Assembly (NCBI RefSeq): GCF_000732195.1
Contig: NZ_JNNU01000017.1
Coordinates: forward strand, 62,001-126,000
Direction of reading: 5' to 3'
Length of the DNA: 64,000 nucleotides
Source of the DNA: Neorhizobium vignae
GTDB taxonomy: Bacteria > Pseudomonadota > Alphaproteobacteria > Rhizobiales > Rhizobiaceae
The translations under genes were made by a program, and so were the position numbers. The notes beneath the pieces are model-generated. The model saw only the letters and a list, made by a program, of their open reading frames with translations. It did no database searches and was not told the DNA's origin. Shown one piece after another: positions 19,465 through 29,845 of the stretch. Position 1 is the first letter of the stretch. Each line of letters starts with the position of its first letter.

Positions 19465-20304
19465 ATGACGATACGCATGGACAATCGTTTCGCGGCCCTC
19501 AAGGCAGAAGGCCGCCCCGCCCTGATCACCTATTTCATGGGCGGCGATCCGGACTTCGAGACCTCGCTCGGCATCATGAAGGCGCTGCCCGGCGCCGGCG
19601 CCGATATCATCGAGCTCGGCATGCCGTTCTCCGATCCGATGGCCGACGGCCCGGCGATCCAGATGGCCGGCCAGCGCGCCCTGAAAGGCGGCCAGACGCT
19701 TGCAAAGACGCTGGAGCTTGCACGCAGGTTCCGCGAAAGCGACGCCGAGACGCCGATCGTCATGATGGGCTATTACAACCCGATCTATGTCTACGGCGTC
19801 GAGCGCTTCCTCGATGACGCGATCGCCTCCGGCATCGACGGTCTGATCGTCGTCGACCTGCCGCCGGAAATGGATGACGAACTCTGCATCCCGGCGCTTG
19901 CAAAGGGCGTCAACTTCATCCGCCTCGCAACCCCGACCACCGACGACAAGCGTCTGCCGGCCGTTCTCAAGAATACCTCCGGCTTCGTCTATTACGTCTC
20001 GATGAACGGCATTACCGGCTCGGCGCTGCCCGATCCGTCGCTGGTGTCCGGCGCGGTCAACCGCATCAAGGGCCACACGGCACTGCCGGTCTGCGTCGGT
20101 TTCGGCGTCAAGACTGCGGATCACGCCAAGGCAATCGGCGCTGCGGCGGATGGCGTCGTTGTCGGTTCGGCAATCGTCAGCCAGATCGCCGGCAGCCTCA
20201 CCAAGGATGGCAAGGCCGGTCCGGATACCGTTGCTGCGGTCGCAACGCTCGTTCGGGGCCTTGCAACCGGCGTGCGCGCTGCCCGCCTTGTTGCCGCCGA
20301 ATAG
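19465..20304 (+). CDS. trpA: Tryptophan synthase alpha chain
   Basis: A 279-residue TIM barrel cleaving indole-3-glycerol phosphate to indole and glyceraldehyde-3-phosphate. The catalytic Glu in [16 protein letters not shown] (near residue 52) and the matching Asp in the VVDLPPE region are seen; [11 protein letters not shown] is the phosphate site. The start at ATG 19465 has GGAAG upstream; an in-frame ATG at 19477 is possible. It directly follows trpB. Confidence 0.96.
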   Translation: MTIRMDNRFAALKAEGRPALITYFMGGDPDFETSLGIMKALPGAGADIIELGMPFSDPMADGPAIQMAGQRALKGGQTLAKTLELARRFRESDAETPIVMMGYYNPIYVYGVERFLDDAIASGIDGLIVVDLPPEMDDELCIPALAKGVNFIRLATPTTDDKRLPAVLKNTSGFVYYVSMNGITGSALPDPSLVSGAVNRIKGHTALPVCVGFGVKTADHAKAIGAAADGVVVGSAIVSQIAGSLTKDGKAGPDTVAAVATLVRGLATGVRAARLVAAE

Positions 20305-20343
20305 TTTCCCACATTAGGCTTGAGTTAATCGGGAGTACGCCAA

Positions 20344-21240
20344 GTGAACTGGATCACCAATTACGTCCGGCCGCGCATCAACTCCATGCTCGGTCGTCCC
20401 AACCGGGACGTTCCGGAAAATCTCTGGATCAAGTGCCCGGAAACCGGGGAAATGGTCTTTCATAAGGACCTGGAAGAAAACAAGTGGGTCATTCCCGCTT
20501 CCGGGTTCCACATGAAGATGCCCGCCAAGGCCCGCCTTGTCGATCTTTTCGACGGTGGCCTCTTCGAGGCGCTGCCGCAGCCGAAGGTCGCCCAGGATCC
20601 GCTGAAATTCCGCGATTCGAAGCGTTATGCCGATCGCCTGAAAGACAGCCGTATCAAGACCGAGCAGGAAGACACGATTCTTGCCGGCCTCGGCGAAGTC
20701 CAGGGCCTGAAGCTCGTGGCCGTCGTCCATGAATTCAATTTCATCGGCGGTTCGCTCGGAATGGCAGCCGGAGAGGCGATCGTCCGGGCCTGCGAACGGG
20801 CTCTCACGGAAAAATGCCCGCTGGTGATCTTCCCGGCCTCCGGCGGCGCCCGCATGCAGGAAGGCATCCTTTCGCTGATGCAGCTTCCGCGCACCACGGT
20901 CGCGGTCGATATGCTGAAGGAAGCGGGCCTGCCTTATATCGTCGTCCTCACCAACCCGACGACTGGCGGCGTCACGGCCTCCTACGCCATGCTGGGCGAC
21001 ATCCATATCGCCGAACCGGGCGCCGAAATCGGCTTTGCCGGCAAGCGGGTGATCGAGCAGACGCTGCGCGAAAAGCTGCCTGAAGGTTTCCAGACCTCGG
21101 AATATCTGCTGGAGCACGGCATGGTCGATATGGTCGTGAAGCGCCACGACATTCCGTCGACGCTGGCCAAGATCCTGAAGATGCTGACAAAGCAGCCTGT
21201 CCAGGAAGCGCTTCCGGCGCCTATCGCGCTCAGCGCCTGA
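20344..21240 (+). CDS. accD: Acetyl-CoA carboxylase carboxyltransferase beta subunit
   Basis: A 298-residue subunit that, with AccA, transfers carboxyl from biotin to acetyl-CoA to make malonyl-CoA. The crotonase-like carboxyltransferase domain (about residues 60-285) shows [12 protein letters not shown] and [12 protein letters not shown]. The N-terminal region aligns with the E. coli zinc ribbon without gaps, but only the first of four Cys ligands remains (Cys31; Thr34, Ile50 and Ser53 replace the others), so it should not bind zinc in the usual way. GTG start at 20344. It lies in the trp-folC cluster. Confidence 0.95.
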   Translation: MNWITNYVRPRINSMLGRPNRDVPENLWIKCPETGEMVFHKDLEENKWVIPASGFHMKMPAKARLVDLFDGGLFEALPQPKVAQDPLKFRDSKRYADRLKDSRIKTEQEDTILAGLGEVQGLKLVAVVHEFNFIGGSLGMAAGEAIVRACERALTEKCPLVIFPASGGARMQEGILSLMQLPRTTVAVDMLKEAGLPYIVVLTNPTTGGVTASYAMLGDIHIAEPGAEIGFAGKRVIEQTLREKLPEGFQTSEYLLEHGMVDMVVKRHDIPSTLAKILKMLTKQPVQEALPAPIALSA

Positions 21241-21273
21241 CCGAAAGAGAGCATCGAGAGCCGGAGCGGCGGG

Positions 21274-22626
21274 ATGACGACCATGAACGAGCCCGTTGTG
21301 AGCGAGGCGGAGCGGGAAATCGAACGACTGATGACCCTTCATCCGAAGGGTTTCGATCTTTCGCTCGACAGGATCACCCGCCTGCTCGAAATGCTCGGCA
21401 ATCCCCACAGGAAACTGCCGCGTGTCATCCATGTGGCCGGTACCAACGGCAAGGGCTCCGTGACCGCCTTCTGCCGCGCCCTGCTCGAGGCGGGCGGTTA
21501 TGCGACGCATGTCCATACCTCGCCGCATCTCGTCCACTGGCACGAACGTTATCGGATTGGCGTCAAGGGCGGCCGCAGCCGGATCGTCAGCGACGAGATG
21601 CTGGCGGATGCCCTGCGGCGCATCGCGGCGGCCAATAATGGCCAGATGATCACCGTCTTTGAAATCCTGACGGCCGCTACCTTCCTCCTGTTCTCCGAAC
21701 AGCCGGGCGACGCGGTGATCCTCGAAGTCGGCCTCGGCGGCCGTTTCGATGCCACCAACGTCATCTCCGATCCGGCCGTTTCGGTCATCATGCCGATCTC
21801 GCTCGATCACCAGGCCTATCTCGGCGATCGGGTCGAACTGATTGCCGCCGAGAAGGCGGGGATCATGAAGCGCGGCCGGCCCGTCGTCATCGGTCATCAG
21901 GAATTCGAAGCGGCCCGCGACGTGCTGGTCTCGACCGCCGAGCGGCTCGGCTGTCCGACCGCCGTTTACGGCCAGGAATTTTCCGCCCACGAGGAATTCG
22001 GCCGGCTGATCTACCAGGACGAGTTCGGCCTTGCCGATTTAGCCCTGCCGCGTCTACCGGGCCGCCATCAATACGCCAATGCCGCTGCCGCCATCCGCGC
22101 CGTCAAGGCGGCCGGCTTTACGGTTACCGAGGCGATGATGGAAAAGGCGATGGCGACGGTCGAATGGCCGGCCCGCCTCCAGAGGCTGACCGAGGGAAAA
22201 TTGCTGCAATACGCGCCGGAAGGCTCGGAAATCTGGCTGGATGGCGGGCACAATCCCGGCGCCGGCGAGGTGATCGCCGAGGCGATGGCAGCCTTCGAGG
22301 AACGCCAGGCCCGCCCGCTCTATATCATCGCCGGCATGATCAACACCAAGGACCCGATCGGTTATTTCCGCGCCTTTGCGGATATCGCCGAACATGTCTT
22401 CACGGTGCGCATCCGCGACAGCGAATCGGGGCTTGATCCGGTGGTCCTCGCCCATGCCGCCTTTGATGCCGGCCTGGTGGCCGAACCCGCCGGCTCCGCG
22501 GCCGAGGCTCTGCAGGAAATCACCCGCCGCCAGGTACCGGGCGCTCCGCCGCCGCGCATCCTGATCGGCGGTTCGCTTTATTTCGCCGGCAATGTGCTTG
22601 CCGACAACGGCACCCCGCCGACCTGA
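21274..22626 (+). CDS. folC: Bifunctional folylpolyglutamate synthase/dihydrofolate synthase
   Basis: A 450-residue Mur-ligase-type enzyme adding glutamate to dihydropteroate and to folates. The ATP loop GTNGKGS is at residues 56-62, followed by TSPHLVHWHERYRI and the LEVGLGGRFDATN motif. The C-terminal Mur ligase domain begins near residue 300 (LDGGHNPGAG). Slightly longer at the N-terminus than average; a second in-frame ATG lies three codons downstream. It ends the trpFBA-accD cluster and is followed by a terminator. Confidence 0.94.
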   Translation: MTTMNEPVVSEAEREIERLMTLHPKGFDLSLDRITRLLEMLGNPHRKLPRVIHVAGTNGKGSVTAFCRALLEAGGYATHVHTSPHLVHWHERYRIGVKGGRSRIVSDEMLADALRRIAAANNGQMITVFEILTAATFLLFSEQPGDAVILEVGLGGRFDATNVISDPAVSVIMPISLDHQAYLGDRVELIAAEKAGIMKRGRPVVIGHQEFEAARDVLVSTAERLGCPTAVYGQEFSAHEEFGRLIYQDEFGLADLALPRLPGRHQYANAAAAIRAVKAAGFTVTEAMMEKAMATVEWPARLQRLTEGKLLQYAPEGSEIWLDGGHNPGAGEVIAEAMAAFEERQARPLYIIAGMINTKDPIGYFRAFADIAEHVFTVRIRDSESGLDPVVLAHAAFDAGLVAEPAGSAAEALQEITRRQVPGAPPPRILIGGSLYFAGNVLADNGTPPT

Positions 22627-22649
22627 GCACAAGGTCCCGGAAGATATAG

Positions 22650-22685
22650 AAAAAGCCCGGCTGCAGGGAACAGCCGGGCTTTTTT
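22650..22685. terminator. Bidirectional terminator between folC and trxA
   Basis: AAAAAGCCCGGCTG pairs with CAGCCGGGCTTTTT across a 7-nt loop, between convergent genes. Confidence 0.93.
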
Positions 22686-22706
22686 ATGCGGGCATGCGAC
22701 TGGAAG

Positions 22707-23027
22707 TTAGGCGGCGCTGGAAATCCAGGCCGAAAGGGCAGTCTTCGGAGCGGCGCCAACCTTGATGTCGGCGACTTCGCCACCCTTGAACATGGCAAGC
22801 GTCGGGATCGAACGCACGCCGAACTGGGCAGCCAGCTCAGGATTTTCGTCGATGTTCAGCTTGACGACCTTCACCTTGCCGGCGAGCTCGTTCGAAATTT
22901 CTTCGAGGCTCGGACCGATCATTTTGCAAGGGCCGCACCATTCAGCCCAGAAATCCACGACGACCGGCTGAGCGGAATCGAGGACTTCGGTCTGGAAGTT
23001 GCTGTTATCGACTTTTACGGTAGCCAT
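22707..23027 (-). CDS. trxA: Thioredoxin
   Basis: A 106-residue thioredoxin that reduces protein disulfides in the cytoplasm. The active site WCGPC has its cysteines at residues 31 and 34, and the cis-proline loop is [11 protein letters not shown] at 23027 is preceded by GGAG and gives the standard N-terminus [11 protein letters not shown]; an in-frame upstream start adds five residues. It lies 73 bp after addA on the same strand and probably has its own promoter as well. Confidence 0.97.
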   Translation of the reverse strand: MATVKVDNSNFQTEVLDSAQPVVVDFWAEWCGPCKMIGPSLEEISNELAGKVKVVKLNIDENPELAAQFGVRSIPTLAMFKGGEVADIKVGAAPKTALSAWISSAA

Positions 23028-23100
23028 AGGGCACTCCTTCACGATTCTCTGTTGGCATTAAATGTGAGCTTCCCGCTCAAAGTTTTCAATGGCCGCTATC

Positions 23101-26100
23101 TCACTTTGTTTTGAGTTCCGCAAGCGAGCGTGACAGCAGGTCGGATGGCAGCGACATGACTTGCGCCGACTCGGTATAGACCAGCACGCATTCGAAATCC
23201 TTCGCCGGATAAAGCGGTTTCAGGATCTCGCGATAGATCGCGAGCTGGGCGCGATGCGAGAGCGGCACGTCTTCCGCGGTCTTCGGCGGCACGCGATTGG
23301 TCTTGTAGTCGAGGATGATCACCCGCTCTTCGGTTACCACCAGCCGGTCGATGCGGCCGGAAATCGCATAGTCGCGTCCTTCCAACGAGAGCGTCCCCAT
23401 GATCGAGACTTCCGACTGGCTGCGCTGCGAAAAGACCGGCCGGAGTTCGGCATGCGAAAGCACCGACATGACGCTGGTGACGAGTTTTTCACGCTCCGCG
23501 GCCGGCCAGAAACGGGCGGTGCGGTCCGCATACCGCCGCGCGGCGGAGGCGCGTTCGGCCTCGGGGAAATCCGTCAGCATCTGCAGCATGCGATGGACCA
23601 GTTTGCCCTTCTGCAGCGCCAGCCCCGCGCTGTCTTTCTGCTCGGTGGCAAACAGCGGCGAGGTGACGATCAGATCGTCCGCGTCGTCATCGATCATCGT
23701 GCCGGCGCCAGAAGGGCTGAGCGGCCGCGGCAGGATTTTCTGGGCCGGCAGGGGGCGGGAGAGAGCCGTGGGAAGCGGCCGTTTGTCGGCCGCTGCCGCC
23801 TCCTTGTGCACCGCCTTCGGCGCTTGTCCGGGAGCTGCCGGAAGCCGCCACTTGAAGCCGCCCCATTGGCCCTCGGATCCATGGAACTCCGCCGGGCTGC
23901 AATGATGCTCGTCAGCGGCAAGCGCCTTGGAAATCATCGACTGCCAGGTGTCGGGATTGTCGATCTTGCCGCGATAACCGCAGACGATCAGCCGGTCCGC
24001 GGCCCGCGTCATGCCGACATAGAGCAGCCGGCGATATTCTTCTTCCGTCGAGGTCCTGATCCGGTCGTCATCGGCTGATGTCATCGTATTGGTCAGCATC
24101 TTGCCCGGCACCCAGGCCGGTACATCTTCGCCGCCGATCCGCAGCAGCCGGAATTTCGGCACATGCGAGGAGATGAACGCCTTCGACCCGCTGTCGACGA
24201 GGAACACGACCGGCGCCTCCAGCCCCTTGGAAGCGTGTACGGTCATGATCCGCACCTCATTGCGGCCGCCGTCTTGCTCGCGCTTCACCTCGGGCGATTC
24301 GATCTCCAGCGTTGAGATGAACGCCTGCAGGCCGGGCAATCCGCTGGTCTCGTGGTCGAGCGCGAAGGTCAGGAACTCGTCGAGAATATCGCCGGCCTCG
24401 GTGCCGAGCCGGCCAAGGAATTTCCGCCGCCCGCCCTGCGCCCCGAGAATCCGCGCAAACAGATCATGCGGGCTGAGCTGCCGCGAAAGGGCAAGCAGGT
24501 GCTGGAGTCGGTCGGCCGCATCGCGGAACCGGAGCGGTAGTTCTTCGCTCAGACGGTTGAGCTGCGCCCAGGCGCTGGCGTTCTCCGCCCGCAGCGCCGC
24601 GACTTCGAAGACGTCCTCTTCGGAAAGATTGAAAAGCGGGCTCTTGAGAAGGGCCGCCAGCGAAAGGTCGTCCTGCGGCAACAGCAGGAAACGGCCAAGC
24701 GCCAGAAGATCCTGCACGGCGATATGGCTCGTCAGCCGCAGCCGGTCGGCACCGGCGACGGGAATGTTGTCGCGGCGCTTCAGCGCCCGGGTCAGCGCAT
24801 TGACGAAGGCGTCGCGTTTTCTCACCAGAACGAGGATATCGCCGGCCTCGATCGGCCGCTCGACGCCCTTCTCGATGATCGTTTCCTTGCCGATCATCTC
24901 CTCGATCCGGTTGGCGATCCGTCCGGCGAGAATGGCAGACGGCGCCTTGTCGGGCGTCGAATCGAACGGCGCGGTCCAGTCCTCCTCCTGTTCGGAGACT
25001 TCCGGCACCACGACATCCCAGAGATCGACCGCGCCCGGATGGCCGATCCGGTTGGATCGGTGCTGCACCGGCTCGCCCAGCGCGCTGAGGCCCCGAAAGT
25101 TTTCCTCGAGCGAAAACACCTGGTCGACGGCGGCCAGCACATCGGCCGTGGAGCGGAAGGAGAGCGGCAGCCGTACCGAGTGAAAGGCCTGGTCGCTGGC
25201 CCGCACCCGCTTCTCCGTCTCGCTGCGTTCTTCCGCAAACCGTTCCGGCCGGGCACCCTGGAAGGAATAGATCGACTGTTTTTCGTCGCCGACGGCAAAG
25301 ATGGTGCGGCGGGTCTCGCGGGCGCTGGCACCGGAATAGAAATCTTCGGCCAGCGACTTGATCACGGTCCACTGGATCGGGCTGGTATCCTGCGCCTCGT
25401 CGACGAGAATGTGGTCGATGCCCTGGTCGAGCTTGTAATGCACCCAGGCACCGACGCCGTCGCGGGTCAGAAGATCGGCGGTCCGGGCGATCAGGTCCTC
25501 GAAATCGAGCAGGCTGCGCTGTTTCTTCAGGTCCTCGTAGTCGTCGTTGAGGCGCTGCGCCAGCGTCAGCGCCGCTTTGGTGGCGAGGAACATCCTGACC
25601 AGCCGCAGCCGGTCGCGACAAGTGACGACATGGGCGCGAGCGGTTGCCACCGCATCGGCCAGTTCCGGCGCGGTCGTCGTCATTGCCTTGGCGATCAGCG
25701 AACTGTCGGCCTTCGGCTTGCCCTCGCGGGTGAGGAAGATCTGGTCGAGATGCTGGGCGCGCTTCAGGACATCCGGCTCCTTGGCGACAAGACGGAGACC
25801 ATAGGCCACGTCCGTGACCTTCTGCCCGCCCTTCTGGTCGGCGAGCGCCAGATAGAGATCGAGCGTCAGGCCGGAAAGCCCGGGCAGGGGCCAGTAGCCG
25901 GCGGCGATACTGTCTTCCGTATCGGCCGGGCCGAGCCCCAAGGCGTGCTTGAGTTCTACGCCGATGCCGCCGTGCCGTTCCGCATGGGCAATGAAGCGAC
26001 GGATCGCGGTGCGCTTGGCGATGATATCGCCGAGCAGCGTTTCGAGCCCGAATTCGTCCCCGAGATCCAGCACATGCGCGAAGGCTTCGGCGAGCACCGG

Positions 26101-26649
26101 GTCTTCTTCCGCAGAGGTTGCCGTCAGGAGGGAACGCCGTGCGTCGGCAAGCAGGGCCGAGGCGGCGCGGTCGTCGAGCACGGAAAAATGGCCGGCGACA
26201 TTGGCTTCGAGCGGAAACTGGTGCAGCAGCGCTTCGCAGAAGGCGTGGATGGTCTGGATCTTCAGCCCGCCCGGCGTCTCCAGCGCCTTGGCGAACAGCC
26301 TTCGCGCCTCCGCGAGCTTGAGGGAATCCGGCTCGGCACCTTCGATGCCGGCGATCCTCTTGCGCAGTTCGTCATCGGAAAGCACCGTCCATTCCGAAAG
26401 CCGCTGAAAGACGCGGTTCGACATTTCCGATGCCGCAGCCTTGGTATAGGTGAGGCAGAGGATGGATGAGGGCCGGCAGCCGGCGAGCAGCAGCCGGATC
26501 ACTCGCTGGGTCAGCACATGCGTCTTGCCGGAGCCGGCATTGGCAGAAACCCAGGCGGAACTGACGGGATCGGAGGCGAGCGATTGCTGCACCGTCGTCC
26601 AGTCGATCCACTTGATCGGATCGTCGCCCTCGGGAGCCAGGTCATTCAT
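23101..26649 (-). CDS. addA: Double-strand break repair helicase-nuclease AddA
   Basis: An 1182-residue UvrD-family helicase with a C-terminal RecB-like nuclease, the motor of the AddAB complex that resects double-strand breaks and loads RecA. Walker A ANAGSGKTHV is at residues 36-45; DEAQDTSPIQW is the Walker B/motif II; VGMTRAADRLIVCG is motif VI. The nuclease motif LDYKTN lies near residue 1114. Length fits alphaproteobacterial AddA. ATG at 26649 overlaps the addB stop by eight bases; a longer frame would overlap addB extensively. Confidence 0.95.
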   Translation of the reverse strand: MNDLAPEGDDPIKWIDWTTVQQSLASDPVSSAWVSANAGSGKTHVLTQRVIRLLLAGCRPSSILCLTYTKAAASEMSNRVFQRLSEWTVLSDDELRKRIAGIEGAEPDSLKLAEARRLFAKALETPGGLKIQTIHAFCEALLHQFPLEANVAGHFSVLDDRAASALLADARRSLLTATSAEEDPVLAEAFAHVLDLGDEFGLETLLGDIIAKRTAIRRFIAHAERHGGIGVELKHALGLGPADTEDSIAAGYWPLPGLSGLTLDLYLALADQKGGQKVTDVAYGLRLVAKEPDVLKRAQHLDQIFLTREGKPKADSSLIAKAMTTTAPELADAVATARAHVVTCRDRLRLVRMFLATKAALTLAQRLNDDYEDLKKQRSLLDFEDLIARTADLLTRDGVGAWVHYKLDQGIDHILVDEAQDTSPIQWTVIKSLAEDFYSGASARETRRTIFAVGDEKQSIYSFQGARPERFAEERSETEKRVRASDQAFHSVRLPLSFRSTADVLAAVDQVFSLEENFRGLSALGEPVQHRSNRIGHPGAVDLWDVVVPEVSEQEEDWTAPFDSTPDKAPSAILAGRIANRIEEMIGKETIIEKGVERPIEAGDILVLVRKRDAFVNALTRALKRRDNIPVAGADRLRLTSHIAVQDLLALGRFLLLPQDDLSLAALLKSPLFNLSEEDVFEVAALRAENASAWAQLNRLSEELPLRFRDAADRLQHLLALSRQLSPHDLFARILGAQGGRRKFLGRLGTEAGDILDEFLTFALDHETSGLPGLQAFISTLEIESPEVKREQDGGRNEVRIMTVHASKGLEAPVVFLVDSGSKAFISSHVPKFRLLRIGGEDVPAWVPGKMLTNTMTSADDDRIRTSTEEEYRRLLYVGMTRAADRLIVCGYRGKIDNPDTWQSMISKALAADEHHCSPAEFHGSEGQWGGFKWRLPAAPGQAPKAVHKEAAAADKRPLPTALSRPLPAQKILPRPLSPSGAGTMIDDDADDLIVTSPLFATEQKDSAGLALQKGKLVHRMLQMLTDFPEAERASAARRYADRTARFWPAAEREKLVTSVMSVLSHAELRPVFSQRSQSEVSIMGTLSLEGRDYAISGRIDRLVVTEERVIILDYKTNRVPPKTAEDVPLSHRAQLAIYREILKPLYPAKDFECVLVYTESAQVMSLPSDLLSRSLAELKTK

Positions 26650-29600
26650 CGGCTTCCGCCTCCTCGTCGTCGGCCGTCGACCATTCGGCCACGCGGGCGA
26701 GATGGTCGTATTCGCCGCCGAAATCATTCTGCGCCATCGGCACGAGCCGCGATGCGAAGCCGGCTTCGCCATTGCGCAGCGTGATCACGAACCGGGTCAG
26801 CTGTTCGAGCGATTCCTCGGCCAGATCGATCGCCGATTTCGGCTGCCGCTTGGCCGTCGCGCTCGAGCCTTCGTTGTTGACCTTGTCTTCCCGGAACCGG
26901 TCGCCGGGCCGAAGCCGGACATAGAGCAGATTGTCCGGCGTCAGCGGACCCGCATCCCTGAAAGCTCCAGCTCGAAGCGCCGCTGCCTCAAGGCCAAGCT
27001 GGGGATCGAGCAGCGCCCGGGCCTGGGACACAGAGGGACTGAGGCCCGTCTTGTAGTCAACGATGTCCGCAAGCCCAGATCCCTTGATGTCGATCCGGTC
27101 GGCAATGCCGGTGACGCGGATGCCGGCGGGCTCCAGCTCCCAGCCGGCCCCGACTTCCGTCATCGTTTTGCGGATATCCGGTGCCCGCTCGACTTCCCAG
27201 TCCAGGAAGGCGCGGGCGACTTCAACAAAACGCGGCCGCCAGACGCGGTCGATATGCGGCGGCAGCAGCTCCGCGTCGAACAGTTCCTCGGTAATCCGGC
27301 GCATCGCCTCTTTTGCCGCAGGCGTGCCGGGCTTGTGGCCTTCGCGGGTATAGCGATCGATGATCGCGTGATAGAGCGTGCCGCGCTCCGAGGCGCCGGG
27401 ATCGCGGTTGAACGGATCGAGCGGATCGAGCTTCAGAATGCGGCGGGCATAGATCGAATAGGGGTCGCGGCGCAGGCGCCCCACCTCGCTGAAGGAATAT
27501 TTCACCGGCTGCAGATCCGCCGGCGGCTTCGGAGCCGGGCGTTTGGCAACCTGCTGGTTCTCGCCGGCATCGATCACCGACGCCCATTCCCGATATTGAT
27601 TGCCGCGTGCCTTGAGGTCGTCGGCGAACTGTTTTCCGCCGAGCGCCAGCAGCCTTTGGAGCCAGCGCGAGGCGACGGTCGGCGTTGATCCCTGCCGCAT
27701 CGAGCGCGACAGGATCAGATGCCGCGTGCCGCAGGCCATTTCGAAGTCATGGGCTAGCTGGCCGATCCGCCGTTCCGGCGGTTCCAGCCCCATGTCGGTC
27801 TTCATCGTGCGGGACAGGAACGGGTTGTTGACCGTCTGCCCCGGCCACGAGCCTTCGTTGAGCCCGCCGAGGATCATCGTATCGACGCTCTGCAGCCGGG
27901 CTTCCAGCGTACCAAAAATGAAGATACGCGGATGGCTGAGCGAACGGGGCTTTACCGCCTCGCCTGTTGTCAGCGCCATGACGATGTCGATCCATTGCGG
28001 ACCGTCCGCCTCCATTTGCCCATCGGTCTCGATGACTTCGGAAAGCAGCCCCGCCAGCCTTTCGCCGGCTTCTCCGGACCAGAGGGCCGCGAGGTCTCGC
28101 CGTTCGTCGATGCAGATCGCCTCAAGTGCGCGGCCGGTGCGGTCGGCCCATTCCGATAGCGTGAGTTTTGCCGTAAGGCCGCGTCCATCCGGTCGCCGGC
28201 GGACGAGGGCGGAGGCGAGCGGTTCGACCGCTTTCGCCAGCCGCCTGGCGAGGTCGCGGGCCTTGTCCGCCGCATCTGCCGGAAGCGACAGCCGCCAGTG
28301 AGGCGTATGCCGGTCTTCGAGTTGCGCGGCGAGTTGGATTTCCAGCAGCGGTTCCAGCGCGGAAATGTCCATCTCGCCGAGGCCGCCGCGCAGGGCCAGG
28401 ATTTCGAGCGCTTCGACGGCGGATCGCAACTCTGCTGCCGGCAGGCCGAGCCGCATCAGTGGATGCTTGATCAGCGCGACGATCGCCACCGGATCGCCGG
28501 GCCGCAGCGTCGCTTCGAGCAGAAGCTGCGCCAGCGTGCCCTGCGGCGTGCCCGACAGCGGCGAACCGGCGGAGTCGTCGGCGAGAAGGCCGAAACGGGA
28601 AAGCTCGGCGGTCACCCGCCGGGCGAGCGCACGATCGGGCGTGATCAGTGCGGCCTGGCTCTCGCCGCCATTTTTGCCCGGCTGTTCGAGTGCCAGCCGG
28701 AGTGCGATGGCGATCGCCACGGCCTCCTCGCGTTCGTTCGAGGCTTCGATCAGCGAGACGTCGGCAAAGGCTTGGGCGAGGAGTCCGTGATCGGCATTAT
28801 CCCGCCAAGTATTCCAGCGGTCGGTCGCCTTGGCAGGCACCAGTGCCTGGGACAGCGCTTCGGCGCGGAAGGCGAGATCGTCGGGAACCTCGCCGAGCAC
28901 TTCCACGTCTTCCCGCGTCACGCCGAGTTTTTTGAGCAGCCGCGACAGGCCGAATTGGGAATGGCTGCGGCTGGCGGGTTCGGGTTTGCCGTCGAAAGCC
29001 TCTTCGCCGATCATCGCCCACTGGTCCGCCGGCATCGAGAGGTCGAGGCCGGGCAGCACGACGGTGCCCTTCGGAAGGCTGGAGATCGCCGCGATAAGGT
29101 CGGCGGCGGCCGGTACCGAGCCGGTCGAGCCCGCGACGATCACCGGGCCTTTATGGTCTCTCAGGGAAATCCGCCGGGCCTCGCCGCGCAGGATCGACGC
29201 CTGGTGTTTTGCCGGCGAAGAACGGCGCAGTTCTTCCAGCCGCAGCGGCCAGAAGGCGCTGGCGATCGACAGGAACTCGGCGGTCAGCTGCCACCAGAGC
29301 GCATGTTCGCCGGTATCGAGTTTTTTGAGATCGGCCCAGTCGCGCTCTTCGGTTTCGACCGCGTCGATGAGCTCGGCGAGCGCCCGGGCGAGCCAGATGG
29401 CATCGGCAGGGCTCGCCGGCGCGACGAGCGGCGATTCCGAATGCACGTCGAGCACGATCTTCGGGAGTTGGTTGCGCCAGGCCAGGATCAGCCGGCCGAG
29501 TTCGAGCAGCCGCGCGGTGCCGCCGATCGGCAGCGCCAGGTCCATCTCCTCGGGCGCCACGAGGTCGAAATAACCGCTGTCGTCATCGGTTTCGCCGAGC

Positions 29601-29845
29601 GGCCGGATGACCGGCAGGATCGCCGAGCGGCCGCCGAGCAGGTCGACGAATTCCGAGCGCAGCACGCGGGCCGAGCGCCGCGTCGGCACGTAGATGGTCA
29701 CGTCGGCAAGCGAAAGCGGGTCGGATGCATCGTAACGAAAAGTCTCGTTGAGCCGGCCGTCGCAAAGTGCCGCCGCCAGGGTCTTGAGGAAGGGCGCTCC
29801 GGCTCCGATCGAGAAGACCCGCTTCTTGCCGGACAGCGTGGTCAT
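26642..29845 (-). CDS. addB: Double-strand break repair protein AddB
   Basis: A 1067-residue partner of AddA. The C-terminal RecB-family nuclease motif DIVDYKTG is near residue 929, with GIADRIDIKGSG just before it. The N-terminus (FSIGAGAPFLKTLAAAL) keeps the position of a Walker A loop but lacks the GKT residues, as in other alphaproteobacterial AddB proteins, so it is probably not an ATPase. It overlaps murU by four bases upstream and addA by eight downstream, consistent with fixed stoichiometry of the complex. Confidence 0.94.
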   Translation of the reverse strand: MTTLSGKKRVFSIGAGAPFLKTLAAALCDGRLNETFRYDASDPLSLADVTIYVPTRRSARVLRSEFVDLLGGRSAILPVIRPLGETDDDSGYFDLVAPEEMDLALPIGGTARLLELGRLILAWRNQLPKIVLDVHSESPLVAPASPADAIWLARALAELIDAVETEERDWADLKKLDTGEHALWWQLTAEFLSIASAFWPLRLEELRRSSPAKHQASILRGEARRISLRDHKGPVIVAGSTGSVPAAADLIAAISSLPKGTVVLPGLDLSMPADQWAMIGEEAFDGKPEPASRSHSQFGLSRLLKKLGVTREDVEVLGEVPDDLAFRAEALSQALVPAKATDRWNTWRDNADHGLLAQAFADVSLIEASNEREEAVAIAIALRLALEQPGKNGGESQAALITPDRALARRVTAELSRFGLLADDSAGSPLSGTPQGTLAQLLLEATLRPGDPVAIVALIKHPLMRLGLPAAELRSAVEALEILALRGGLGEMDISALEPLLEIQLAAQLEDRHTPHWRLSLPADAADKARDLARRLAKAVEPLASALVRRRPDGRGLTAKLTLSEWADRTGRALEAICIDERRDLAALWSGEAGERLAGLLSEVIETDGQMEADGPQWIDIVMALTTGEAVKPRSLSHPRIFIFGTLEARLQSVDTMILGGLNEGSWPGQTVNNPFLSRTMKTDMGLEPPERRIGQLAHDFEMACGTRHLILSRSMRQGSTPTVASRWLQRLLALGGKQFADDLKARGNQYREWASVIDAGENQQVAKRPAPKPPADLQPVKYSFSEVGRLRRDPYSIYARRILKLDPLDPFNRDPGASERGTLYHAIIDRYTREGHKPGTPAAKEAMRRITEELFDAELLPPHIDRVWRPRFVEVARAFLDWEVERAPDIRKTMTEVGAGWELEPAGIRVTGIADRIDIKGSGLADIVDYKTGLSPSVSQARALLDPQLGLEAAALRAGAFRDAGPLTPDNLLYVRLRPGDRFREDKVNNEGSSATAKRQPKSAIDLAEESLEQLTRFVITLRNGEAGFASRLVPMAQNDFGGEYDHLARVAEWSTADDEEAEADE

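Noticed and set aside
20314-21990. Long open frame opposite accD-folC (558 codons)
   Set aside because: Mirror-image frame of high-GC coding DNA, Arg/Asp/Gly/His-rich, overlapping two certain genes.
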